64,000 bases of DNA, from the NCBI GenBank assembly GCA_023374045.1, contig CM041776.1, forward strand, positions 144,277,296 through 144,341,295, given 5' to 3'. Source of the stretch: Limonium bicolor (lineage: Eukaryota > Streptophyta > Magnoliopsida > Caryophyllales > Plumbaginaceae). Below are positions 47,246 to 60,030 of this stretch, piece after piece; position 1 is the stretch's first letter, and every line of letters starts with the position of its first letter. Below the pieces are notes generated by a model that worked only from the letters and a program-made list of their open reading frames with translations, was not told the DNA's origin and searched no databases. Position numbers and translations under genes: made by a program.

Positions 47246-47277
47246 AATCTTCTTCCATTTCTTCGATTTGGGGGGGG
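47236..47277 (+). other. Hairpin abutting the copia polypurine tract
   Basis: AAATCGA (47236-47242) pairs with TCGATTT (47263-47269); inside it GAAAT (47244-47248) pairs with ATTTC (47257-47261). The purine tract G8 (47270-47277) starts on the next base and the 3' LTR right after it. The stem overlaps the last two pol codons and the stop. Confidence 0.8.
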
Positions 47278-47631
47278 TGTTAGGATATGTTAATATACTT
47301 AGGATATATTATTTATTACTTTCCAGATTTAGGAGTTAGTATATATCCTCATACTTAGGATATATTATTTATTACTTTCCAGATTTAGGAGTTAGTACAT
47401 ATCCTCATACTTAGGATATATTATTTATTACTTTCCAGATCTAGGAGTTAGTATTTATTCTCATACTTTTTCTTTCCCTTTTCATTTCACTCAGGAGTGT
47501 ATATATATGTAACCAGGAGCTTCATTCCAGATCATCCAATACAATAGAAAATTCCATCTTCTTCAAACATTCGCTCTCGTCTCTCGTTTCCCTCTCGCCT
47601 TCTTTTCTAAATCCTTCTCCTACATTTAACA
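47278..47631 (+). repeat. 3' LTR of the copia element
   Basis: Same length as the 5' LTR, two substitutions, three 56-bp units retained; followed by GTTTG. Confidence 0.95.
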
Positions 47632-47636
47632 GTTTG

Positions 47637-48879
47637 AGATTTGCGGTAATCATTGACTAGAGTTGAGGTCTCCTATTATACTGGTGTGCGAAACAAATCC
47701 AACTAATTAGAAAAATCTTCAACAAATGAGCTTACAATGATGTCAAATACTGTCTTGCATATTGTAATGAAATCTCATTTGACAAAAGTTTGTTTAACCA
47801 GTTTAACGATCAAAAACCCATATCTCAAATTGAGTTCATTTACAACAATTTTTACCGTGTTAGATATCCTTAAAAAACACCAACACTAATACAGATCTAG
47901 GCTGATCAAATGTTATTTTTGACTTAAAAATAAAAGTGAATTATGTGGTGCATTAGCCGGAAACTATTTTGTGTTTGGTTGGTGTGACACTAGTGACAAA
48001 ACTTTGGTGGTCATCATAGAGGATTAGTTTAAGGGAACTCCACAACGGTTTAAGAGTACTTGACCACTCATTAAAAGGTTGGTAACTTTGAGGTATGGGT
48101 ATGGGCAAAATCCATTTTTTTATTCCGACTATCCGAATGCTGAAGTTTATTATTCATGGTTATTCCGCTTAGAAGTAAGCGCGCCACATGTGCGAAAATC
48201 AAACAAACTACATGCCGCTCGCAGGCCAAAAGAATGGTATGTTTGTCGCTTTTGGGTAAAGCTGTTTATTCTCTACTGCAAATAAAATAACACAACCCAT
48301 GCTCTGCTATTTGGCCTCTCGATTACATCTCCCACTCATATTAGTATAATAAAACCAACATTCTATTAAAATACTACAATAATAGTACTACTACTTAGCG
48401 GTGGTAGTTTAATAAAGGCAATTTGGAACCACCCCATTGTGGTACCAATTTTTTTTCTATATTGTTTTTTTTATAAAATTTTAAAATATTGTAGTTTATT
48501 ACATATAAATTCAAATAACATAAATTTTATACTGTTGTTCTTCATAATTCGAGCTCTTCAAAATAAGACTCAATATTAATATGTTTTGATAAATTTTAAA
48601 TTTTATAATTTTTGTATGTACATATGTTTTAAGATTCATTGTGAATCTTAAGTTTAAGAAAAGTGAATCAAAGGTTATTAAAAAGTGAATTAAAGGTTGT
48701 TAAAAAGTAAATCAGAGGTCGTTAGACCCTAAACCCTACACTACAAACCATAAAATACCTTCGACGATTTTAGCTTTCCTAGGGTGGTTTTTAGGGTGTT
48801 TGGGGGGTAAGGTAATCTTATTGGCATTAGCTCTACAATTTATATTGTCGTCACTCACTCTATAGTTTTTAGGGTTTGT
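47637..48879. other. Unassigned host sequence
   Basis: Before the copia insertion this was joined to 42310. No recognisable coding sequence. AT-rich from about 48440; a diverged 23-bp repeat (AAGTGAATCAAAGGTTATTAA) occurs three times at 48660-48722. Confidence 0.4.
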
Positions 48880-51082
48880 TGAAATACCCCAAATATTAAT
48901 TACCTTAATTAACAAGGAATTAATTAAAGGAAAGAGTTTAATCAAGGATTAAACATTAAATGATAAAGGCTAATTAGCCTAGTTCATTAAGGAAGGTTAT
49001 AACCCTCAAACATACATACATGAAGAGATATATATAGTCCAAAATGAGCACAAAACTCAACATAAAAAAATGGACTAAAGAGAGAACATTAATAAGGAGA
49101 AAACAACTCATTAATGTAACAAGTAACACATCAATACATGGATTAAGATCACAAACAATGTATAAGACTATATACAACATTTTATATAGTCAAAATAAAT
49201 TATAAGTGCAACAAACACTTAGAAATACACCTTAGGACAAAGTAACAACACGTGTCTCAAGCTCACACATGAAACAAGTCCAAAAATACAACATGTAACA
49301 CCTTAATATAATAAGTTTCAAAAATTACAAAAAAACCCCCCACAATTTCCTCTTGTTGGGGCGGCAATTTGAAGGGGGAACAAGAGATCAAAAGCAAAAA
49401 GCAAAGGATCCAAAAGTCCTTACACTACCACATACATGCTTTTACCACTCATTACTCTCTACACTTAAAACAAATAAAAAATAAACTCTATTTCCTTACA
49501 CATATTGCCGATTTTGAAGAGGAAAAAGGGGATTCAAAAAGCACTTTTGCTTTTGTAGAGAAGCTTCCTAAAAGCAAGTCAACTTACGAAGGGAACTCCA
49601 ACCACTCACACCCATTCCTCCCATTTCTCATTTTCTTCCATGCTGTCTACGAACTCCTCCCTTCTCCCAACCGATTTCTTCTTCTTCATCCTCCTTTTTC
49701 ACTCTCCATTGAAGCCCCATTGAAGAAATTCAAGCTTTAAGACTTAAAACACATGTTTCTTCTACTTTTCTCCACTTATAAACAAGAACAACACCAAACA
49801 CACCCTCATCTTGTCATGGATGAAATTTCCAACACTTTGGTGTTCAAAAATCTGTAGAAAACACATGGAGAACAACTAGCCAAGTTCAACCAAGTTTAAG
49901 TTATAAAAGGTACTATAAGGTTCCATCTTCTTCTTAGAATGTATTATGGCCGAAAATCTACACTCATTCACACTCATTTAATTCATCTTTTCTCGTACAA
50001 AATGAAGTTCTACCTACTTACTTGTGGGGGCCGAAAATCAAAGCAAAACAACACCAAAGGAGAGTTCAAGGGTAAGTCACAAATTAAGGTTTTTAAGTAC
50101 CTTAAATCTACCTTATATCCATAGATCCATACTAGATCTGAAACTTAACATATTTTTCTTAAGATGGCCAAATTTTGGTGAAGAAATCTCACCTAGAGCT
50201 TCAAAGGTAATTCCTTTCTTCTTAAAGCACACTTTTGTACTTTAAGCTCTTAATTATGTTATGGAGTCTTAAAGACCCTAACCTTGTGCATCTTCCTCTT
50301 CTACATCTCAGGCTGAGTTTGAGTGAACCCATTTGGGTATTGTTTGGCCGAGAGCAAAGAGCTCCAAGGGGATGATTCAAAAATCTACCTTAAGGAAAAT
50401 GATAAGTGTAACCTTAAGACTTTGGAGTCCTAATTTATCAATTGAGCTTTGATCTATCAAAATTTCTAAACTATACCCTCATGAGTTAATAGGTCCAAAA
50501 AGATCAAGAGAAATCACACTTTGGAGCATAAAAGGGTAAGTTTTATCTTAATGCTCATTTTAGTGTTTTAAGTGTTTTTAATTTGGGGGAATGATTATGG
50601 CCGAGAACAAGCAATGAAAAATGGTCAATTTTGACCTATGAATGAACCTAAAACTATATGAAAACATTTGGTTAAGTTAGTTGATGATTTAATGACTTAA
50701 AAGTCAAGATTTCAAAGTTTATGAGGCTAAAATGTAATAAGCTGCAAGTTTGGGGCTTGGGAATAATTTGGCTGTGAGTTAAATTGTATACAAAATTATT
50801 TTAATCACATTTAAGGTTTATGGTATGGTTGTTATGTTAGCCAGTTGTTTAGGCTTGTTTTAAGAGCTTTAAGGCACATTTTATGCTTTAAGAGTTAAGT
50901 TATAACCTAATTATGTTTTGGGCAAAGTTCTGGTGCTATAAGTGTACCATGAGTGGTTTGGGTACACTTAGAAAGGTTGTACGAGATTATGAAGTGTTTG
51001 GATTGATTTAAGGGCAAAAAGGTAATTTAAATGACCTTAGGTGTCATTTAATGTTTTGGTGGTGTATAACATATGGTTGGGT
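48880..51082 (+). repeat. LTR-like sequence of family X
   Basis: Begins TGAAATACCCCAAA, the same start as the 3' LTR at 56576, but is otherwise a different LTR. The part 50278-51082 is almost identical to 60914-61721. Probably the left part of a family-X LTR in which the family-Y element later inserted. Frames such as 49369-49740 lack domains. Confidence 0.55.
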
Positions 51083-51405
51083 TAGTTGTTTATACTTGGA
51101 TAGTTATTTAGTTGTTTATGTAGTTGTAAGGGATGTAAAACCGAAGTTTGATAATCGGTAGCTGAAAGTATAGACTCGGTACAGTTGTAATATAAATGTA
51201 TGTATTTCAGTTTAGAAACGGTTGGTAATGTAAAGTGTAGTGCTCGGTAATCGTGTCCATCAGACCGGTACACTATGTATGTATTAGCCTTGTTAGCCAC
51301 GTGGGTGGCTAACAGCGTGTAACACCCATGGATTAAGTTAAGTGTTGAGTTGTAATTTCGCTGCTAAATGTTGTTAAGTATGGTGTTTGTAGTAGGGGTG
51401 TTACA
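51083..51405 (+). repeat. 3' terminal part of the family-Y 5' LTR
   Basis: Matches 60597-60913, the end of the 3' LTR, with a few substitutions and many one-base indels; ends GGGTGTTACA five bases before the primer site. The remaining about 4 kb of this LTR is missing on this side. Confidence 0.7.
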
Positions 51406-51410
51406 AAAAG

Positions 51411-51438
51411 TGGTATCAGAGCGAAGTATCGCTCTGAT
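51411..51438 (+). other. tRNA-Met primer site inside a perfect 10-bp hairpin
   Basis: TGGTATCAGAGC (51411-51422) overlaps ATCAGAGCGA (51415-51424), which pairs perfectly with TCGCTCTGAT (51429-51438) across loop AGTA. Confidence 0.9.
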
Positions 51439-54400
51439 GACTGGAAATACCGAGCTTAGGAAGTACCAAGTTAGGAATTTAAGATTTGGGTTAAGGGATG
51501 AGTGATAGCGTGAGAGATACGCAAGTTAAGGATTACCAGTGTGTACTGGAAACCTACAATATCCTTCCCGCCCTCCACAATCCTTGTTTTATAACTCAGG
51601 AAAGAACGCCAGAGAGATGAAAGTCCTCTCTTACTCGGGAATTCCTGATCTGGCTGTTATTAAGCATCTCTGTAAGTACGGAGGACCTGTCATACGGTGG
51701 ATTCCAAGAACTGAGAATCCCAGAGACGGAACCTGTTTAAACACCTTTACCCGCACTTAATAGCGGAAGATTAAGAATCCTATCTACAAGAGACTGAAAT
51801 TTCCACCAACCTGGGTCGACATGCGTAGCAGTCGAGGAAACCCAGCCAACAAGAAAGAAAGCACTAACTGTGCACAGAAGCAGACAATGGAGGAGCAACG
51901 AACCCGAGACACATGTCTACGGGATCACAATTGTTAAATGGTACCGACAATGGTATGGTAACCGACTAAGGAACTAGTCAAGGTGGGATAATTCCAAATC
52001 TACAGCGCCAAAGAGGCTGTAATACGACGTAGTACCTAAACAAGAATCAAGCCTCAGTAACCACGGCAAATACGTGGGGGAAACATTAAGGAGGAACACG
52101 GAGTTAAGTGATTGGAGAGTCGTTAACGACTACCACGTCAAGGCCAATGAGAGTTGCTCAGGAGATTTATTATCAGGACTGTAAGATCAAAGAAAGACCC
52201 AACAAGGATACCGAATACGGTAGTGATAAAAGTAGTATCGCAACCAGCACGTGTTGAACCGATAGCCAGCCAGCATGGCGCACTTGCAATTGCAAGTGCT
52301 GCTATAACGGGGATATTCGAGAAAATTTTAGTGACTATAAAGTACCTAGTAAGCTACCGTATTGTTGAAGGAAGTGACCATCGAATCAAGAATCCAAGAA
52401 TTTGAAGAGTGAAACCTGGAAGGGCTCAGTGGCCTAACCATTGTATATGAAGATATACCAGTCAGCGGGAAGCTAGACTTGGTCAAAGCGTGAAGACATT
52501 TTAAATACCAGGAAGAATTTTCTATTAAACCCAGTTTCTCTTCTAAACCTAGATTTATTTCAAACCGTTTTCACACCCAAATTTTCTTCCAACTCATGTT
52601 CATTTCAAACCTTCTTTCAAGCCCATATTTTCTCACTAACTTCAGATTCTCTTTAAAACGAAACCAGAAGACCTACACCGGCCTCAGCGCCATGCAGTAG
52701 GTAAGTTATACGCAGTTATACGCAGACGGGAATCGGATAACCTGAGGGAATGGATTGAGTTCATACTAAATACAACAGTGGATTGAATTCCCTTGATTAA
52801 ATTCGGGAAGCACGGAATGCATATTATCATAGGACGATATGAGGGAGTTGACAACAGAATACTTCACCTAGGCGTGTGACGGACACTACAAGTGTACTAA
52901 CTGAAATGTGGGACGACTGCACTCCGATAGGAGCTTGTGGGCCTGACAGGCCTTCTTATGGGTTAGTTGGGTAAGTAGCAATGTATCAGTACGGTACCCC
53001 ACATATGTATACGAGTGGGGTCAGGAACACGGGAAGTAGTCGACTCCATACTACGGTCAACAGTAAAAGCTAAACAAGAACAACGAATTACCAAGAATGG
53101 TTGAAGTAAAGGAACCCGGTTAAGTTAACGAAACTAAAAGAATTAGTGGATCCATTTCAAGAAAGTGTTTATGAATCAAGAAGCGTGGAGCGCACTGACT
53201 AGTAAGTAAAGACATCACATATGTCTCAAGAACCCCGAGGAATAAAACATGATAGCTGGAACAAATACCCAGTCTATACATAGTAAGGCCAATGCCTAAT
53301 ATGGACACGTTAATGTGCAACGAACGGGAGGAAGCTCCCGGAATGATCACCCAGACTACCAGGGAATATCGATCTTCACAGAAGAGGATAGTAAACCCAG
53401 TAAAGAACGCAATGCGATGTAATTAACTGAACGTATACAAGCCAGATGTAATGGCATAACCTAGTAACACCCAGGGGCTGTCCTGAAGGGTGTTTGGGTC
53501 AACAGAAGTTGATCGGAATATTGTGATAGAAACACAAGAGTTGAAACTAATACTCAGTTTAAACATAAGTCGTCAGGAGGCAACCTAACACTCCTAAGGG
53601 GCATCCCATGAAAGGAAGCGTGATGCAACGACCTTGTCATGGAGCCAATACAACCTCCAAACCATGTGATGGCGTATGAAGAAGTAAAATGTGTGTGAAT
53701 AGCCTACGATGAGCTGAGCTCGAGGCAATAAGGCTTATAAGCCACAAACAAGTGTGTTGTGTAAATTTAGATTGATTGTAGAAGTTTATGTTATACAAGT
53801 GAATAGAGCGGAGAACGAACCACTACATTAAGAGTGGGGATACCTCTCGATATTGTGAAACCGCAGGAGCGGTAGTTATGTGAACCAAGTTCAAGAAATA
53901 CGTTAAGGATGGACCATGTTGTTATTGCAGGAGAACAGTTAGTTTAGTAGCGTGTGTGTATAATGTGAAGCCCGAGTGAGCAACGCACAAGGAGCATTAA
54001 GACTCGAAACGTAGTGTATTCAGTAGTCATCCAGATGAATGACAAACCATAATACGGGTGATAAAAGTACATGTGTGGAAGCTAATATGACAGTGGATTC
54101 CATGTACGTTAGTGTTATACAAGAAAGTAAGAATACGGTGTGCAGTAAGTGACCGTTATAGGAGTATGGTTAGCCAGTAATGTGGCGAATAAGTAGAGTG
54201 GTGAGTTAAACTCGGAGGAGGTGCATGGAAGTAATAATAAATGGGCTGGGCAGTAAGCCAGTAGCTGGTGCTATGTGATAAGGGTCTCATTGGGACACAA
54301 TGTTCATTCATAAGGGATTTACTGCCAAGGGTTTACACCTCTGCACTCTGTATGACTGAGTGTTTTGGTATTGCACTTGCGCAATAATGATCGAGTGGGA

Positions 54401-55153
54401 TAGCTAGGAATTTGGGGAAGTGATAATTGTGGTAGAAGTAGAAAGGGACTTATAACGCTATAAGGACCGAGGCATAGGAAATACAAGGTCGTACCAATGA
54501 AAGAATACTTGTTCAGAACCAAATGTGGAGACATGATTAGCAATAAGTGATTGCAGTAACACGAAATACCAAATATCAGTATGGAATATACCCCAAGTGT
54601 TGAAAAGAACTAAGGGAGCACTACATATTAGGTAGTAGCTCGACCTCAACCGACAGTAAGTCGGGAGAAGCAAAGTGAATAGTCATGAAATACATGGCAG
54701 TATACATAGTAAATTGTCAGAGATGTGGATAGAAAGTTTAATAACTCACCGAAATCGCACACGGTAAGAGATACCATGCGTCGGTTGAGAAACCGTAATT
54801 CACAAGATAAAGGTGATGAATTGGAGATGTACAATACATTAAGCATAACGAATGGAGCAGACTAAGCTCTAAAGTTATCAGAGTTACGTAGCAGAGGCCA
54901 GTGGACCCGTGATTCAAACGTAGAATATGCATAGTGAATATGAGTAAACGGCTAATTATTAGTGCCTAAAAGCCTCACAGGCCAGAACTGAAACTGGTTA
55001 TGAGTAAAACAAACTCCAATGAGAATTCTTGGTTTAGGGACTAAACCGCCAATATGGCTAAGATCATCTAACCATAGCACATTGTATAGTAGACCGCGTG
55101 GAAGTTAAAACACTTCACGACGGCAGAACATTTTAAACCAATGTTCAGTGACT

Positions 55154-55185
55154 GATTACGTGGGCGTAATCCTTTTTAGGGGGGG
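55154..55185 (+). other. Hairpin plus G-rich tract (second copy of 2077-2108)
   Basis: GATTACG, TGGG, CGTAATC at 55154-55171, then a purine run of eleven or so G. Internal to the element, so not the tract at the LTR. Confidence 0.6.
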
Positions 55186-56538
55186 GGGGGTAGAGCCTAA
55201 AACCGCTTAGTGTGTTTTCGCTTAGTGTGTTTTGACGTACAAGTGTACGCGAACTATGTTGTGCATAGCAAAAAAATAATTTGTTTGGATGATTGGTGCG
55301 TGTGTTACATAAACGTATGCATTCATTCATGGTTTAATTGTGGTAATTGCGCACAGAAGATGCGAATACCATTGTGATAAGTGTGTCTACTTTGTTAACT
55401 ATTGTGTGAGAGTACAAGTGTAAGGGAGTAAAGAAACTCCCGGGGAACTGAAACCCCGACCATGTATGTTCATATAATACTAAATGTAAAACCGTGTATT
55501 GTATTTTGATAAAAGTATATATATATATACAGTATTGTAATTTATGAAAAGGTATGACACCGACATAGAACCTAGCGAGAGGTAAATTCCCTAGGTAACT
55601 TGATTAAAAGTGTATGGAGATAATTGATGGACGGAGTTCCATCCCTTGGAGATGTAATGATTATGACTAGAAGGACTGGAAGATAGAAAATGGTAAATGT
55701 TTGAAGTAGTTGCTTGTTTGAAATTGAAGTGGGAGGTGGAACTTGATTTGCATGCGATCAAGGGAAACTGAACACAAATTGGGGTGGAAAGATAGTTCAA
55801 CACTGATGCTGATCACATCAGGGTTGGATGATTCTTGAAACTCCCTATAAGTGGTCACAAATAATCACATTAAGAATAAGATGCAGTTAGCAATAATTGG
55901 ACTTGGAGTTGTATAGTGTTTTCAAAAGAATTTTAAATTGGTGTTTTCAAATTTTCAATTGGTATTTTCAAGGCTTCAATAAATATTTCCAAAAATTCTT
56001 AAATGGTGTTTTCAAAGGAAGGATTTCTTTTACTTGACCTTATAAAGGATTTTCAATTAGTATCCTTCCAATAGAGGATTTGTTCTACTTAACCCCATAA
56101 AGAATATTTTGTATTACTTGCTCATGAGCTGAGGATGTATGAACCTTTGTCTTCGGACCGGTGACATGAGAAGTATATTTTAAAAATGTATGTGATTGTT
56201 TTGATCTCCCAAAGGAACGGGACCAGAAGGTGTCCATCGCGACCGGGTTCTGCGGGATCATAGTGTATATGTACTCGACATGGGACTCGAGCCCATGAAG
56301 AGATGGAAAAGGTATTTCCGATTGTTATACATGCTAAGACATGTGTGTGATATGTGTGGTAGATGTTATCCAGGCCTATGAGCCTGAAAGTGATATGTTA
56401 TCCAGACCTATGAGTCTGAAGGTTGATGTGTTATCCAGACCTTGGGTCTAAGGGTTTATGTTAAGTGTAATTAATATGTGAGGTTCGTGTTATAAAAGTA
56501 AACCCGGTATTCCAATTAAAGGATGCATGAGAAGTTGT

Positions 56539-56575
56539 GAACTTTGGGGACAAAGTTCTTTTAAGGGGGGTAGAT
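56539..56575 (+). other. Hairpin plus polypurine tract of the family-Y element
   Basis: GAACTTTG (56539-56546), loop GGGA, CAAAGTTC (56551-56558): a perfect 8-bp stem, four bases before AAGGGGGG (56563-56570) and directly before the 3' LTR at 56576. Confidence 0.8.
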
Positions 56576-58734
56576 TGAAATACCCCAAACCTTAATGTGT
56601 TAATTAATTATGTAATTATGATTTTCTAAGGCTAATTAAGTCCTTAAGATCATTGGTGAAGAAATAAACACCAAAAAGAAAAAGAAAATGCGTAAAAGTC
56701 ACAAAACGTGAAAACACGTATTTAATTATTTTAGAAGGTATATAACCTTCATTAGGGTTACAAATATATTTTTATACCCTAATTACACACTAAGAACATG
56801 TGGGAAAAATTCCCGAAGAAAACGGATCTAAATAATGCGTTAAAACGCTAACGGAGTCTTAAAGCGCGTTTTTCGAGAAAACCCAAAAACGCGGCCTTAA
56901 ATAGTCAAACGACCCCGTAAAAATTATAGTTGATTATATAACTATAAATAAACATTTATGGGAGCTTAATAACCATTAAAATAAATGAAACGAGAAAATT
57001 CCGGAAAACGGGCCCGGTTAGTGAATAGTGCTAAACCGGGTAAATTAATGAGCGTTTTCTGTAAAAGACAAAAAATGCTCCAGCTTGTACATATATATGT
57101 GGGCCGGTTTTAATATATTAATTAGCCCTCTCACACTCTCACCTAGCTAGAAAAGAAAAGAAAAGTCAAATAAAGCAAAAAGGGGATAAAGCACCTTTCC
57201 CCTCTCTTTCCTCTCATTTCCTTCTCTCTCTCCTCCCTTTTCCTCATTTCCATCGTGAGCTCCTTCCTCCATCCCCTACCTCTGGCGATTTTGAGCTGAA
57301 ACAAGAGCTCCCATGGCTAGCTCACTTCCTCTTCATGCCCAAGCTTCATTTAAGCTCCAAATTAAAAATAAATTACATATCTGAACTCCTCTCATCATCC
57401 TCTACCTTTCTCTCTTTTCAAAATCTGGAAATGATGAACTTCATCTCCATGGGTTTTCCCCATTTGAAGAGAAAATGGCACCAATGGGTAGCTTGGAGTC
57501 TCCTCTCTCTCCTAAGGTAAAAATATTCATGAAAAACTCATTTTTCCTCCTCCTCTTGTGTTGGCTGATTTTGCCCATCCTCATGTCTTGTTTTCTTCTT
57601 GTTTTGGAGCTTCATTCCAACCCTCAAATGGTGGAATAATCCCCTTCTTGATTCAAGGGTGAGAACCCCTCTTAAAAAGCTCCAAAAGGTAAACCCTAAC
57701 TATGGTGTTCTAATCCTTGCATTGAAATTGTATTATCTTAAGGGTTAGAATTTTAATTGTGTGTTTTTTTTGTGTGATTTGGATGTTGGGATGGAGTTTG
57801 GTAACTCCATCACCTAATTGACCGAAATTGGGAAAAAGAGGAGCAAGAGGAGGATTAAGGAGACTTGTGAATTAAGGTAAGAGATCTACCTTAAAACTTA
57901 TTTTGAATGCTTTAGGATTGGGATGGGTTAAATTAAAATAATGAACCCAAATTATGTGAAATAATGTAGTTGGTTGAATTTGAGAGAGATTGTGAACTTG
58001 TGTTGATTTAAGGGCCAAGTGCCATTGCATTTGAGTTTATGTTTATATTGTGGATTATTGAGATTTTGGGGTTATGTTGTTGTTGATGGACTTTGAGGAT
58101 TTATTATGTGCTGGTAGGATCCTTGTAAGGGTGTGGCTAGATTAGGAATGTAAGTTGATGTGAATTGATGGTTTGGGAGATGTTAAGTTTATGGGGAGGT
58201 TATGGCGAAATTTTGGTAGAAAATGAGTGTTTTGATGATGGCTTGGTGAATGAGAGAACCTTGGTGTTTATAATGTTGAATAGAGTGTAGTGGTAGCCTT
58301 ATAATGGTTGATGGAGAATGGAGATAAGAGAGTGCAAAATCTGTAGCATGATGGGTGATAGGAACTTAGTATTCCAAGAAAAAGAGTTAGTGTTTATAAC
58401 TTGTGAAACAAGGAGTGAATGTGGGTTTTAGAAGTGCATTTATGTAGGAATGATTTATAATGGTCATTGATGGTTTTGGTGAGATTGGTAAGAGGTAGAA
58501 ACTAGCAAGAAGAAGCTAGAAATGCATAGGAGTGCAAAAATGCAAAATGTGAGAATGTGAATTTGATGAATTTGAGCAAGAATTTGGTGGTGGATTTAAC
58601 CAATGATTTGGAGTGGTTTAAGGAGTGTTTTGAGGTGTTTAATTATGTAGGAAACTTATGGAAAGTTTATGGAATGATTAGGGGTGGATTAAGGGTTGAT
58701 TTGGGGTTGAAAAATGACCTTTGTAGCAGTTTTT

Positions 58735-58925
58735 AGCAGGGTCCGGGACCTAGGATATGTACCAAGTCCCGGACCGCATCAAAAAACATGCCGAGAGTGA
58801 ATGCAGGAATTGGTCCGGGACTTAAGTCCAGGACCAAGTCCAGACCAATGTCAAAAATAGGCCGAAAGTGAATTTCAGAGGTGGTCCGGGACCTTGGGTC
58901 CGGACCAAGTCCTGGACCAGGGCAA
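58735..58925. repeat. Three GGTCCGGGAC...GTCC(C)GGACC dyads
   Basis: The first is a perfect 10-bp inverted repeat (58740-58749 and 58766-58775) with a 16-base loop; two diverged copies follow at about 60-70 base spacing. The words resemble those in the family-Z LTR leader. Confidence 0.75.
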
Positions 58926-59839
58926 AAATTGCCTAAAATGTGTTTTAAAGTGTTCCAAAGGTGGGGGATTGATGGGTAATGGTTTTAGATGTTGTTAAGG
59001 CCTTGTTTGGTGACTTTTAAAGGTACTAAGAAGTATAAACAAGTGTTGGAAGTGATTGAGAAAGTTGTGAGTTTAAGTACACAAAGTTTAAACCGAAAAT
59101 ACGGGATTCGGGATAATGGGGTGGGGTAAGTACGGGAGAGAGTAGCATATGTACCTACCGTAACGCATTTCATATTAATTGAACCATTTGAATGTAAAAT
59201 AGTGGTTCAAGAGTAAGACATGAGGAACAAGTGTGACCGTAGAACGTGGAGGAAACACCCGGTGGAAAGGGTAAAGTAATTCCCCACGGTGACAGGTATG
59301 GTTTTCTTGCAAACCTGTGTCCTACCGGGTTACACCGGCTTGTATGCCAACTTGTTTCCTGTGTGTTTGCCACCTCACAAGATGAAAAGCTGAAATGAGT
59401 TTACAGTAATTCTTTAATGTGGCGTAAATAAGTCGATACCGTTTAACCTTAATTATGTTTTAAACCGTTAGCTAACCGACTCTAGGATCACATAAGGATC
59501 GGTATTCAGATTAAACGTCCCAACCCGCGGGAACGTACTAACGACGGCTATATGTGCTTTAGTGTTTATGTGGTTATGTGTGTTGTGTTTTGCCTTTGTT
59601 TAATGTATCGTTGTTTACGAAGTTGTTATCCATGTTTGTCGAATGGGATGTTACCTCCCTTGTGTGTGCGTAACCAAACTTGTAACATCAAATGGTTGTA
59701 TGTATGTGATAAGTTCCATAATGGGACTTCTAACTAATATGTTTATATTATGGGGGGTGAGGAATCCGGTCGTTCGGTCGCGAGTGTTGTTTGGGAGTTG
59801 ATGTATATATGTGAATTAAACTCCCATTCTGTTATGTTG

Positions 59840-60030
59840 ATGGTTTGTTTTTCCTTCTTGGGATTACAATCACCCACAAGCTTAACCAAGGCTTACCTAC
59901 CTCATTATTATTCGGGGGCTAGGGGGAATACTGTTATGGTTAAGGTTGCTTTCCTTCCTGGATTCAACCACCCACAAGCTAACCAAGGCTTACCTACCTC
60001 ACTATTATTTGGAGCTAGGGGGAAATTGGT
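59840..60030. repeat. Tandem duplication of about 100 bases
   Basis: CACCCACAAGCT(TA)ACCAAGGCTTACCTACCTCA...GGGGGAA occurs twice, followed by a shorter repeat of CGGxxCTATxTTxCGGC near 60045 and 60100. Confidence 0.7.

Larger units (their letters stand above)
42316..47631 (+). mobile_element. Young Ty1/copia retrotransposon, complete ends
   Basis: Two 354-bp LTRs (42316-42669 and 47278-47631) with TGTTAG...TTTAACA ends, primer site TGGTACCAGAGC at 42670, purine tract at 47270-47277 and a perfect 5-bp target duplication GTTTG (42311-42315 and 47632-47636). The LTRs differ at two positions only (G/A in the CTCAGGGGTG context, C/T near the end), so insertion was recent. Protein order gag, protease, integrase, RT, RNase H is copia-type. 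Four frame changes, all explicable by single bases, would block expression if real. Confidence 0.97.
51406..56575 (+). mobile_element. Internal region of the family-Y gypsy element, decayed
   Basis: Bounded by the primer site at 51411 and the purine tract at 56563. No gag-pol domain was recognisable in any frame; all frames are under about 85 codons. 54582-55910 repeats 1499-2860. Near the 3' end are diverged 30-bp repeats (55915-56000, GTGTTTTCAAA words) and three 32-bp repeats (56365-56452, GTTATCCAGACCTATGAG). Probably a non-autonomous or long-decayed relative of the Del/Tekay group; the lineage is a guess from LTR ends. Confidence 0.55.

Noticed and set aside
49369..49740. 123-codon ORF in family-X LTR
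   Set aside because: Low-complexity, no domain, lies in LTR sequence.
48880..51405. A simple 2.5-kb 5' LTR partner of 56576-60913
   Set aside because: Only the first about 14 bases and last about 320 bases agree; the interior is unrelated, so it is a composite.
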